Below are positions 21,174 through 31,573 of a stretch of 64,000 bases of DNA, piece by piece (positions within the stretch are counted from its first letter, which is position 1; the number at the start of each line of letters is the position of its first letter). Location of the stretch: assembly GCA_019671135.1 (NCBI GenBank), contig JAHRHY010000004.1, positions 1,054,001-1,118,000 on the forward strand, read 5' to 3'. Source of the stretch: Linnemannia hyalina. Lineage: Eukaryota > Mortierellomycota > Mortierellomycetes > Mortierellales > Mortierellaceae. The position numbers and the translations under genes were made by a program. Below the pieces are notes generated by a model that saw only the letters and a program-made list of their open reading frames with translations, made no database searches and was not told where the DNA came from.

Positions 21174-22469
21174 TCATGATCGGTGCGAGACAACAAAGGT
21201 ATCCGGAACCATGCCATCGTCCGTGTTTTGGGCATTGGAGTGGTTGATGTAGGGGTCGATGTAGTCGTCCGACATCTTCTCCTTCCTCGACATAAATATC
21301 CTGCTCGTCAAAAGCACAAACGTTGCCGAAATAAAGATGGCCACTAGTAACAATTGAGACCAAGCAATGGTTGAATATTAGCACTCCTGTCCACATTTTC
21401 GTCCTGGCAAGTAATCGGAGTGATTCTGTGATAAGCGCAACTGTCCTGCCAAAGAGCACTTACCCATTCCCTTGCGAGTCGCTTCCCATTTGGCAGCCTC
21501 CATCTTGGTCCTCATGTCGCCCAACTGTGCCATGTAGTGGTTACTCATCGACTGGATTCGGATCTCCAATGCCTTTTGCTCCTCCCGCACGTCGCTCTTG
21601 CGGCTATTCATGTCGATCGCAATATCGTTCTTCAGGTTGGCAATGTCCTCTCGCAGCTTCTGGTTCAGAGAGTCGATCTCTCGTGAAATAATTTCTGTCC
21701 TGATAGCGAGTGCAGCGGCATCATTCTTGCGAAGAATCTGAAGCTCTGTCCGGAGTTCCGTCAATGCTGCCTTGAACAGATAGGACTCGTTCTCCAAATC
21801 GCCAGTCGTCAGGATGTTCTTCCTGATCTGGTTGGTGCTAATTAGGGAGTCCAAATAACAGGCACGTATTAGCTGCTGCGTTCATACCCTGAGCATCACG
21901 AAAGCAATTGTCCCTGATCCGATGTAGAAGAAACAAAATACAAATAAACGTACTGTCCTCCGAGAAGTGCCTTGATACTGCGCATGACAATCTCGGCCTG
22001 TCCGCGTAGAAAGCCATTGTTCTCCAGCTTGGTGACAATCTTGTTGGTGTTAAAGTTGTGGTTGGTGACTATGCCGCGTCTGAAGAGCAACGCTGACAAG
22101 CCCATGGGGTTGCCAAAGAGCTGGGTATAACGAGTAGGGGAGGAGAGGAGAGGGAATCCTGTGGAGGGTCTAGAGAGTTTAGCCTCGAGGGAAGAAGAGG
22201 CGTCGTTCCTGGATGCCGCCGAGCGTTTGGAAGAGACTTCATGGATAGTGTTCCCGCTGGTTGAGGTGTGTTTTTGGCGGGTAATGATGGCATTGGGACA
22301 TCGCTGCTCCAGGTGTGTCTGTCGGAGGAGACCTGTGACTCCTATGTGTAGCCGTGTGAAGGATGAGACACTGTTTAGTCCTGTCAACACGCTCCGGAAC
22401 AATTGCTGGAGTGCTGTAGAAGGATGAGTCGATGGTACCTTTGGAGATTAGATGTCTTGAGGATGCCAT
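21174..22469 (-). CDS. DUF1640 / MCUR1-type mitochondrial coiled-coil membrane protein
   Basis: Four exons: 22469-22439, 22413-21954, 21837-21464, 21343-21174; 344 residues. The core matches the DUF1640 (CCDC90/MCUR1, yeast Fmp32) family: FNTNKIVTKLENNGF and GQAEIVMRSIKALL at residues ~110-145, then a long coiled coil including LRKNDAAALAIRTEI and REDIANLKNDIAIDMNSRK. A transmembrane segment (VAIFISATFVLLTSRIF) begins at residue 289 and is followed by a short polar tail. Family members sit in the inner mitochondrial membrane and affect respiratory-complex assembly or calcium uptake. The N-terminus is a mitochondrial presequence. Joining it to the start codon requires removal of a 25-nt intron (22438-22414); otherwise the frame has no ATG. 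The gene is divergent from bL19m, with 313 bases between starts. Confidence 0.85.
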
Positions 22470-22782
22470 ATTGACGAACAAAGCTGCCTGTCTGCTTGCT
22501 TGTCTGTGTAGTTGTCGATACGGCTCAGGCACAGGCTGTTGACTGGTGGCGAGAAGTGTAAGTGTAAGGTGTGGGAAAAGTGGCCTTCTTGCTTGTTCGT
22601 TTCCTCCGCATGGGGTGAGATGGAAGTAGTCACATCGGAAGCAAAGCCACCTGTTTATCCTGGGTAGGTCCCTGTGCTTCGGGGACACCGAGAGAGAGCG
22701 AAATATTGCTGCTGATCACCTTGAGACCTCCGCCTCTTGCTTCGAATCCTCCACTCCCATCAGTAAACATCAACAACCGGCA
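22470..22782. promoter_or_regulatory. bidirectional promoter of two mitochondrial protein genes
   Basis: 313 bases separate the start codons of the DUF1640-type gene (minus) and bL19m (plus). No gene or clear TATA box is seen in it; the two genes are likely to share control elements. Inference from arrangement. Confidence 0.5.
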
Positions 22783-23487
22783 ATGTTCTCATTCACAAGG
22801 ACACTCGGCGCTCGCCTGTCAGGCGTCACCGCAAGATTCGCCTCCACAGCCGCCAATGGTAAAAATACACAGCAGGACTCAATCATTCTCCGAAGACGAG
22901 AACGAATGAGTATTTCAGGAACAGGAAAGGCAACGCAACTGATCTACCTGGAGACTAACGACGTTGCCGAATACTTGTATATTAACTTAGCCGCCAAGCC
23001 AACATACAAAGCGCCAGCATCTGTCACAGTACCAACTCAGTTCAAACCCAACACCAAGGGACAGGGATTGATGCAGCTTATCGCCAAGGAGGAAGTCAAG
23101 CGTATGGGTGCCGACGGGCGCTCGAAACTTTTCAACAAGTCTCACCCCGACTGCCTCCGCGCCGGTGATGTTGTCCTTGTTGAGACCCTCAACTCGATGT
23201 CGGCAGACAAGACCAGCACATTCGTCGGTGTTCTCATTGCTATGGATCGCAGGGGTCTTCACAGCAACTTTACCGTCCGCAACGTTGTGTTGAAGGTCGG
23301 CGTCGAGATGAAATATATGCTCTACTCGCCTATGATCAAGTCAGTCAGGATCATGAAGCGTGGAGAGGGATTCAGGAGGGCGAAGCTTTTCTACCTGCGC
23401 GACAACCCAGGCCGTGCCTTCCGTCTGGAAGGTTTGGTCAAGCAGGACAAGGCAGCTCAGGCCAAGAAGGCGGCCAAGTCGGCATAA
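22783..23487 (+). CDS. IMG1: mitochondrial large-subunit ribosomal protein bL19m
   Basis: Single exon, 234 residues. The first ~20 residues (MFSFTRTLGARLSG...) form a mitochondrial presequence. The bL19 domain follows near the middle: LRAGDVVLVETLNS, FVGVLIAMDRRGLHSNFTVRN, GVEMKYMLYSPMIKSV and FRRAKLFYLRDNPG, the conserved positions of bacterial L19 and yeast Img1. The extra ~100 residues before the domain and the Lys/Ala-rich tail are common mitochondrial additions. It is part of the mitoribosome large subunit, at the subunit interface in bacteria. The intronless structure contrasts with the neighbours on both sides. Confidence 0.92.
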   Translation: MFSFTRTLGARLSGVTARFASTAANGKNTQQDSIILRRRERMSISGTGKATQLIYLETNDVAEYLYINLAAKPTYKAPASVTVPTQFKPNTKGQGLMQLIAKEEVKRMGADGRSKLFNKSHPDCLRAGDVVLVETLNSMSADKTSTFVGVLIAMDRRGLHSNFTVRNVVLKVGVEMKYMLYSPMIKSVRIMKRGEGFRRAKLFYLRDNPGRAFRLEGLVKQDKAAQAKKAAKSA

Positions 23488-23902
23488 TTTTTTGCATGGA
23501 GAGGAAGCACAAACATAGACATTTCAGGAACATATCCGCAATACACATTATTATCATTACCAAACAACACAGAGCATCATTGGTATGCTTTCTCGACACG
23601 GGTTACTTTGACCTTTGCTTTCGCTGCAGTGTGTCTATCTGACCTATCCCCTGTCTGTCAGTCGTTTGTCCCTATGAGGCTCGAAATCGAAGGGAGGAGT
23701 GTGACGTGCTTTGGGCAGGGGAGCATGGATAGGTCCCCTTTTCTCTTGCTCACTTTTGACGTCTGTTCACGCGCACGTCTTTCGACCGACACACACACCC
23801 CCTCCCCCTTCTCGCTCTCACTCCACTCTTCCTCTCTACTCACTCCACTCTCCTCTTTACTCACTCCACTCTGCCATCACACTCCAACAAGCAACGTTGT
23901 AA
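23488..23902. other. intergenic region upstream of V-ATPase H
   Basis: Pyrimidine-rich plus strand between 23790 and 23890 with a repeated CTCACTCCACTCT unit (about 23815-23870). No gene seen. Confidence 0.5.
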
Positions 23903-26183
23903 ATGGTCATTCAGAACAAAGACTCTGTCGCAGAGGTGCCTCTCGCCCTCGTCTCCAACCTTTACCTCGACGAACTCACCGCAGGCCTGAGAGCACGTCC
24001 CATTCCGTGGGAGGTATAATACACTCATTTTTACTCACGCTTCGATAAGAAACAACATTCATTCACCTATTGTTCGCGCTGTCGACTTTGGTTCTGGAAT
24101 CATTGCACTTCTCAAAAAAGTCAACCCAACTGTTTGTGGCTCCTATTATATTCAACGAATACTCTACACGCCTTGCTCTTCTTTGCTTTGCTGGGCTCCT
24201 AATAGGGTTACCAAAGAGCCACGCTTATCACCCAGACGGAGCTGAACTACATCAAGGCGGTAGAAAAGAAGACTGGAGAAGATCTCTCACGCGTAGTCGA
24301 CAATGTAAGAAGCATCAATTGCTCGACCTGTTAGGTCTCACTTACTCTCTTTTCCCTTATAAAATGAACCACTCATTGACAGCATTGATATTCGCATTCA
24401 TAGGAAGGGCCGGTCTATGCGGATTTATTTGTCAGTCTCCTCCAAAAACTCGTTCGTGTCGACACTATCCAGTCAATCCTCATCCTGATTGACGATCTAC
24501 TCTTGGGTACATATTCGTTTTTGCTGGTCCTTCCCTCTCCACTGCAACGCGTTACATTATATCGCTTCACAGTGCGTCTGACCTTCTCTTCCTATTGGAC
24601 TTCTTTACGACAGATCATGAGGATCGGGCGACATACTTTCTCGATCTAACCAAGAAAGACCCCAGCCTCCCTTACGCGCCTCTGTTAAAGTAAGGATCAA
24701 ACTGAGTGAAAGAGAAACCATGCAAGGATGAGGTAGTCCCGAGTTGATCACGTATCACGCCAAAGTTAATTCGACGCTGACTCAATTGACGTATTGTCAA
24801 CAACAATAGGTGCCTGAGAAGCGAGGATGACTTTGTGCCACTGAAGGCAAGCAAGATCTTGACTACGATTCTGTGCGCCAGCCCAAAGCCAAGCACGGAG
24901 GCTGCAGAGGAGCTCTTCCGCTGGACCACCGCTCAGCTTCAGAGCAACAACCCCGCAGTGGTTGACTTGGCTGTTCAGGTGCTCGAGTCCGTTTTTCGAC
25001 AGAGGGCAGTCCGACCCATCTACTGGAACTCGCCTCATGCTATGGACGCTCTTGTTAAAATCTTGAAGACTGAAGCACCCACCCCTCAGATGCAGTATCA
25101 GGTCATCTACTGCTTCTGGATCCTGACCTTTGACACTGAGATTGCGCAAGAATTGAACAGGTATTGAAAGGTTAAGGACAAAAGTCCAAGATGTCGTTCG
25201 TTTTATGGCAGGAAATTGGACTTTGGGGCAGTCGTTTTCTCACCTTTGAACTGCCGCGTCATTTTTTTCAATTACTATGCATAGGAGATACGATGTCATC
25301 CCTCAGTTGGTCGAGATTGCAAAGTCGGCTATCAAGGAGAAGGTCATCCGTGTCATCATCTCCACCCTGAGAGTAAGTCCATGGTCGCCTTTTAACACTT
25401 TTTCATACAGCCTACGACGATTTCAACGCTAACCTTCGATGTCAATACTCCCTGCGTGTGATAAAAATGTGACGAATCTCAGAACTTGGTCGAGAGGGCA
25501 CCTGAGGCAAACTTGGCCGCCATGGCTGCCGTCAAGCTCTTGACCTTCACAGAGAACTTGTCAACACGAAAGTGGTCTGACGGCGAGATTCTCGAAGATG
25601 TCAACTACCTCAAGGCAGAGCTGGAAGAGAACTTTCAAACCTTGACGTGAGTACTAATCCGCAGCATCACACAAGAACATATCCTTGGCCTATTCTTTTC
25701 TTTCCATGTCCGATGCTCAACCTTGTCTTTCTTTCTTGTGTATAGAACTTTCGAGGTTTATCAGGCGGAGTTATTGTCTGGAAGACTTATCTGGTCGCCA
25801 CCTCATCAATCGGATCTTTTCTGGACAAAGAACTGGCGTGAGCTCAAGAAGGAGAACTATGCTCTTTTGAGGATCCTTGCTCGACTTCTTAGTACTGCTG
25901 GTGATCCTGTTGTCTTGTCTGTCGCCGCCAACGACATTGGACAATACGTCAAGCGCGATCCCAGCAGCAAAAAGTACGTTACTTTCTCATTGAGATATGA
26001 TGATCGTGTTATGCAATTCATTCGTTAACCTTCATCCCACTTGATCTCTGTGTCGATAGATTCTTGCAGGAGCTGGGTGTCAAGCAAAGGATCATGGAGC
26101 TCATGGCTCACCCTGACCAAGATGTTCGCTACAACAGTGTCAATGCCAGCTGGTCCCTGATTGGAGGCAGTGGGCGTGTTTAG
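23903..26183 (+). CDS. VMA13: V-type proton ATPase subunit H
   Basis: Nine exons: 23903-24013, 24206-24304, 24404-24506, 24614-24689, 24810-25160, 25285-25372, 25483-25646, 25746-25973, 26060-26183; 447 residues, normal for the family. Subunit H sits between the V1 and Vo sectors; it is needed for ATP-driven proton pumping and silences ATPase activity in free V1. The armadillo-like helical repeats are visible, with the family landmarks IYWNSPHAMDALVKIL, YQVIYCFWILTF, AAVKLLTFTENLSTRKW, LSGRLIWSPPHQSDLFW, KKENYALLRILARLL and DVRYNSVNASW in the C-terminal domain. This gene has the most introns in the window, all keeping frame. It converges with the CsbD-like gene, only 149 bases away. Confidence 0.95.
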
Positions 26184-26332
26184 GGCGCTGACAGACTTCG
26201 CCGAAGCAGAAAGAGAACATTTTTTACAGAAATAAATAAGATATCCATTGCCCTGGTGATTTAATTGAAGTTGTATTTACAAGGAAAGGGAGCCGTGCTT
26301 GAAAGAGTTGAGACTTGATGCGAAGGGTGAGC

Positions 26333-26626
26333 CTAGACGCTACGCTGGGCGTCGCCGATGGCATCGTTAACTTCGCCCTTGGCATACATGGTCTTGTCAC
26401 CGGTGAGGGAGCCGACCTTCTTCTGGGCTTGGCCTTCGACATTGTGGCCGTGGCCCTGGGCGTGGGTCTTGGCAGCGGCTTCTCTGAGGATGTTGTCGGC
26501 TTGGGTCTTTTGGATGACTCCGCTGGCGACCATGTCCGGGGAACCGAGCTTCTCGCCGAGGACTTGCTTTGCGCTACCCATATAGGAGCTCATGGTGTTT
26601 GCGATCTTTTCGGTGATATTCGACAT
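26333..26626 (-). CDS. CsbD-like small stress protein
   Basis: Single exon, 97 residues. The pattern of short repeats GSAKQVLGEKLGSPDMVASG and AQKKVGSLTGDKTMYAKG is the CsbD-like fold (hydrophilic helices with repeated GK..V/LG..TGD motifs) first described in a general stress protein of Bacillus and widespread in fungi. No signal or membrane segment. A TATATATATA element lies about 80 bases upstream on the minus strand, which suits a strongly induced stress gene. The open frame extends 90 codons upstream but that part overlaps the TATA element and has no conserved content. Molecular function of the family is unknown. Confidence 0.85.
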   Translation of the reverse strand: MSNITEKIANTMSSYMGSAKQVLGEKLGSPDMVASGVIQKTQADNILREAAAKTHAQGHGHNVEGQAQKKVGSLTGDKTMYAKGEVNDAIGDAQRSV

Positions 26627-26937
26627 TGTGGAGGTTGGTTGGAGGAGGTTGTGTAAGAAAGGGAAGGGTGATGTGGTGATGTGGCAAAGAAAAAGTATCG
26701 GCAGTATATATATAGGACGGTTGGCGAGCGGTATCATGATGACCGAAGAACACAGGCCCACGGAGCACGGACTCCAAAGATTGACTGCTTCCTTTTGGGT
26801 GCAAGCTGGTTTCCTTGTGCATTTAACAATAGCCCTTAACAACACTAGTATTACGTTCAGCAGAACCTTTTGTAGATCTCTGTTTGCTTGCATCAATCAA
26901 ACCTCTCTCTTCAAAAACACACTCGACTTCAGTAACC
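26627..26937. promoter_or_regulatory. divergent promoter between CsbD-like gene and SF3a60
   Basis: 311 bases between start codons. It includes the TATA-like element for the minus gene at 26705-26714; no matching element is obvious for the plus gene. Confidence 0.45.
26705..26714 (-). promoter_or_regulatory. TATA box of the CsbD-like gene
   Basis: Perfect TATATATATA followed by AC on the minus strand, 79-88 bases upstream of the ATG at 26626. Strong match to a core promoter element by sequence and position. Confidence 0.5.
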
Positions 26938-28981
26938 ATGGACAGTGTGCTCGGTACGACAACAGGACAGCTGCTTGCATGGACGAATACACTACCCAAT
27001 CTTAAACAAACAAGCGAAAACGAAGCACATATCAGTGACATCGCAGACACGAGATTAACATCTCTTTTTTTCTTTCGCAACAACCTGGGACAATCAACAA
27101 ATAGAGACTCAACGTCGCCTCCATGAGGAGATTGATCGCCTGGAGCAGGCCGTCGTCGACCAGTTTATGCTCAATCCCAAAACTGTACGTTTCTACCTCT
27201 TGTTTTTGCTTCTGGCTTACTTTCTTTACCCGAATGTACGTCGTTTGACGAGAAAGTGTGAACTCATATTTTTTGCGTTCTGTTGAAACTCCAAAATTAG
27301 CTCAAGGAACATTTGTTGCAAGAACATACAGTGAATGGTTACTGGGACCGGATCACCGCCAGGAGTGCGGACCTTGCAGCAATTTTCAAGGATGACGACG
27401 GGTAGGTGTCCCCCAACCTCTTCATTACAGCTGTGTCACTGTGCAAGTTCAGAACCCCCACTGTCCATGTTTACTTACAGCGCCTCTGATCTTCTTTGAA
27501 CCACTAATAGGAGCCGGAAGAAGGAAATGGATGCCATCTCTGGAGCAAACGAGTTTGGAGAGTTCTACAACCGTCTCAAGAAGATCAAGGACTATCACAG
27601 GAAATACCCCAACGAGGCAGTCGAGCCCATGGAGATGGAGTTCATGGATCAACAGCCTACGGAGGAAAAGATAAGCGCATTGGACGACATTTTCTCTGGT
27701 GAGGAGGCAGGAGGACGGAACTTGGATTTGCACGAGGTCCATGAACATTATATGAACCTGAAGAGCCTCAAGCGGACAAACTATCTTGGATACCTCTCAG
27801 AGTTTACATTGTTTGAGGAGATTGAGCGGAAAGACAAGGACGCGGACTATCAGAGGTAAATGACCGACATGGTGTCATGCGCGCTGAAGGGTGTAGTTAT
27901 GCTTGTGATCACAGGATTATTCAAAAGATGTTGACACGTAATTATGTCTTTACAACTCGATAGGTATCTGGATGCACTTAGCACGTACTTGGAGGGCTAT
28001 TTGAAGAGGATCAAACCACTGACAAACATCGGAAAGATCAAGGAGGAAGGTCGTCAAGAGTTTGACAAAAAGTGGGAGGAAGGGTCTTTGCCTGGATGGC
28101 CCAAGCAGGAGCAGGATGCCGCTCCTACTACAGACCTTTTCTGCATTGCCTGTAAAAAGCAGTACGCCAAGGATACAGTGTACAATGCACATTTGACGAG
28201 CAAAAAACATATCAAGGCAGCAGCACAGCTGGCAGCGAACGGAAGCAGTAGCAACCCTAGCGATCAGGAGAACGTCGCCGAGGCCCAGTCCAAGGCGTTG
28301 GCGGAGAAGGCCAAGCCAGAGCAGGATGCTGCCTGGTCAGAGTTCTTAATCCAGAAGTACGCCGAGATTTTGAAGACGCAGATCGAGGATACCAAGGAGA
28401 ATGTCGAGCGTCGCCAGACCCTGACTGGCCGTGAGCGTGATGTAAGTTGCAACTTTGCACTCTAATATCTATGTTGAATATCGTATTGGTGTGCACATGT
28501 ACTTCAATTTAGCCCGCTGATACATTTTCAATTGCAACTGTGATAGTTGGAGCTGGAGACGGATCAGATTGAGTTGGAGGACTCTGATTCAGACGATGAG
28601 GAGAAGATCTACAACCCATTGAAGCTGCCACTAGGCTGGGACGGCAAGCCTATCCCATACTGGCTGTTCAAGCTGCACGGATTGGGCGTCGAGTACTCGT
28701 GCGAGATTTGTGGAAACCACGTCTATAAGGGTCGCAAGGCGTTCGACAAGCATTTCCAGGAATGGCGCCATGCTCATGGAATGCGGTGTCTGGGTATTCC
28801 CAACACGCGCCAGTTCCATGAGATTGTCGGGATCGAGGATGCACTTGCGCTGTGGAAGAAGATCAAGGGCACCAAGCCTGAGGGGGCCAAGAAGGACCAG
28901 ATCGAGGAGTTTGAGGACAGTGAAGGAAACGTCTTTAATAAGAAGACGTATGAGGATCTCAAGCGCCAAGGACTTATTTAA
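26938..28981 (+). CDS. PRP9: splicing factor 3A subunit 3 (SF3a60)
   Basis: Six exons: 26938-26953, 27105-27184, 27301-27401, 27511-27855, 27964-28441, 28547-28981; 484 residues. Exon 1 encodes only five residues plus one base (MDSVL). SF3a60 is part of the U2 snRNP and helps bind the branch-site region. Landmarks are the N-terminal ETQRRLHEEIDRLEQ helix, NEFGEFYNRLKKIKDYHRKYP, a C2H2 matrin-type finger FCIACKKQYAKDTVYNAHL...KKHIKAA (about residues 240-265), an acidic EDSDSDDEEKIYNPLKLPLGWDG linker, and the conserved C-terminal finger YSCEICGNHVYKGRKAFDKHF followed by WRHAHGMRCLGIPNT. Ends in LKRQGLI, as in other eukaryotes. Assignment secure. Confidence 0.96.
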
Positions 28982-29031
28982 TCGCTTCATCTCGCTTGTG
29001 GGTTATTCGTTCCCAATGCTGTTTGCAACAA

Positions 29032-29037
29032 GAATAA
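29032..29037 (+). terminator. polyadenylation-signal-like AATAAA
   Basis: AATAAA 51 bases after the SF3a60 stop codon, at the expected distance for 3' end formation. Confidence 0.35.
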
Positions 29038-29257
29038 ACCCCATTTTCTACCAGCGAACTTCAATCAGGTGGAAAAGTGGTGTGTGTGTCCTGCCTGTGC
29101 GCCAGATTGTGTCAGAGTGGCTTTTTTTTTGAGCATGATAGTGCCAGGAACCGAAGCGTCCATTTTCTATCTGCACACGCCCTCATCTTTGTTCTTCACT
29201 CTTCTTCCTTTACATTTTCTCAACCTCCATTCGTTGCACTCATTCCCTCCATCAACC

Positions 29258-30254
29258 ATCAGCCTGGCTGCCGTTGCTCATGCATGCACTTCCCTCATTC
29301 GATTCCTCGGTCCTCGCAAGGCATTATCTGACGGTAAGTGTCGTGGCGGACCTTCTTTCAATTTTCGTGGCGTCGAAATCTAGGCATTGTCATGTTCTTA
29401 AGGAGAGAACATCAATGCATTTAATCAACGCAGTACCCATATATTTTTTTCATACCCTCATTCGCTCAAGGGTGTACGGCTTACCGCCATCCGTCAAAGA
29501 AGATATTGGGGAAGCGCGGAAGTGCGGATGGTTGAGCGCCAGGACCCATTTTTATGTGGAAAAGGCAAAAGAAGGCGAACGATCACGGATTTGGCTCCAT
29601 CCCGAGAGCGCGCAACCCCATCGTCATTTCTCGTGAAATGAATTTTTTTTTTTTTTTTGATCAGACATCGTTGCAGAGATGGATAAGGACGTCGAATCTA
29701 GACGTCGAACAAAGCGCGTTTATGCATGAAATAAAACAAGTGAACATTGCATTGACACCGGCTGGTCCATTCTTGATACTGTAGCATACCATGAGGCAGG
29801 CCGCCATCCTGCAGCCCCAAAGGACGCGGAATAACCTCTCAAGGGCAGGAAGGCCCTCTACATCCCCCTAAAAGACATCAGCAAAACAATTTTCAAACGT
29901 GACAACAACTCCAGGACCCCATGGCGCGACGAGACATACGCTGGACTTTGCAGAGCTTCCTCTCCGGTATCGCCATCCCGAACTAACTAAAGCCGAAATT
30001 GAGGCCGTCGAGGTGAGTAGTATGGAGAGGATGTAACGCGTCTTCAAGTCGGTATGTGTTGAAGGAGAGCAAAGAAGGATGACCGGTGCTGACGAATGCG
30101 CTTTCGCTTTTGCTTTTTGCCGACGTTCTAGGCTGGCGGTGCGACCAAGTTCTACCGATTAAGCATGAGACTGGCATGGACGAGACCAAGCAAGCGAATG
30201 GTTAGCGTTTTTCGCGTACACTGTTCAATTCGACAATGTCTTGCTTGGTGTTGA
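29258..30254 (+). pseudogene. decayed KGD4 / mS36-like gene (2-oxoglutarate dehydrogenase complex adaptor)
   Basis: Three exon-like pieces with good splice sites: about 29258-29333, 29785-30012, 30132-30254. Piece 1 encodes SLIRFLGPRKALSD, like the N-terminal (L/M)IKF(L/V)GxR motif of KGD4. Piece 2 opens with YHEAGRHPAAPKDAE, matching the family's HPAAP element, and ends with FAELPLRYRHPELTKAEIEA; piece 3 continues VEAGGATKF-like, matching the family's C-terminal P-x-R-F/Y...E-I-E-A-I/V-E-x-G-G-A motif. Three breaks are visible. There is no ATG in frame near the start (an ATC at 29258 stands where one is expected), an in-frame TAA lies at 29832-29834, and a frame change falls near 29945-29950. 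No GT donor lies between the start of piece 2 and the stop, so splicing does not rescue it easily. KGD4 links E3 to the OGDH complex. An assembly error or an unusual transcript is the alternative. Confidence 0.55.
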
Positions 30255-31551
30255 AGGGTCAACAGATTCACTTCTCCAGTTATAAAACTCGCGTTCATAG
30301 CAAAAGGCATACATTGCAAGATGTGAGCTCAAGTCTTGTATGTGTTAGCGAGAAGGTATGCCCTGCGGTGTGGATGTGAATCTTCTAGGCAGTGGGTGTA
30401 GTGATGGATGATAGGAGGAGCCCTAGTGAGCATGAGCAATTGCTAACTCGGAAAAAAATGAATCCCACTGGAATGCAGGCTGTTCTTTTCGTTTTGCTAT
30501 TTGGATGATCCGAGAAGGAAGAGATCGCTGTTTTGGTGCGGCCCTAGGTAGACAAACCCCCCAACTTGGCTCCCTCCTCTTTTTATTTCACTCTTGAGAG
30601 GAGAGAGCAAAGAGGAACGGACAGACAAGTCGAGAAAGTTGGCTTTTTTTCATCGCCGACACAAACGTCTTTAGCCTTTTTTTTGCAATGTAGAGAATAG
30701 TAAATTAGAAAGAGGCAAAGGGTCCAGCCCGGTTTCTTACTGCCTTCCCTCCTCACCTACCCCAAACAACAACGCCCTCTTTAACGCCTTTTTGGACTAT
30801 TGCAATTGGGAACATCAAGTGGAGTTTTGTTTTTTCCCTCCTCCTTATTGCTAGCTGAAAGTGAAAAAGATGCTAAATTGATTGCAGTGAGCAATGGGCA
30901 GGAGGGTGTAGTTTTTTTCACGTACAAATGGCTAGCATCCATCCAAGATGACCCTCTTTTTTTAGGTACTCGTTGTATATAGCAAAGTTGAGAGCAGCAT
31001 TGCATTTTAGGCCCTGCAAAACACTTGCTCCTGTCGACTGTTAATTTGCGTTATTATTGTTTGTGACCCCTTGGTTGCCCCCAGCGCCGACGCACTCACG
31101 AGAATGCATGTACTCTTTTTTGATACTGTTAATAGTTGCTTAAAACCATGTGCGGCACCACCTACCTTCCCCTTTTACCTTCTAAAAGTGACAAAAGAAT
31201 AAGATTGACACGCACAACTGCACACTTTTCAGTCCGAGAAGTGCATTGGAATGCAGCCTGAAAATAAACGCCCTCAAGCATCTAGCTCTCATGTTTGACT
31301 TGGTCCACAAAAAAAAGGTGTTCCCCTACTCAAGGAAGAATAGACGGTGTGTCAAAAAATAAGCAAGCCTAGACATTCCCCTTCCTGACATTCTAACAGT
31401 CTCATTCATACGAAACGATGCTGCTATCTTTTTATTGTGACTAGTGAGGAGAAGGGGACAAGACTAGTCAAGAAAAGAAGATAGGGGAACAGAGCCGATT
31501 AAAATTTGGCGCGAGGAGAGGTACGAAGAAGGGGTTGTGCGCCTAACGCCC

Positions 31552-31573
31552 TTTTTTTTTTTTTTTTTTTTTT
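31552..31573. repeat. 22-base T homopolymer
   Basis: Uninterrupted T run in the plus strand within the gene-free stretch. Confidence 0.8.
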
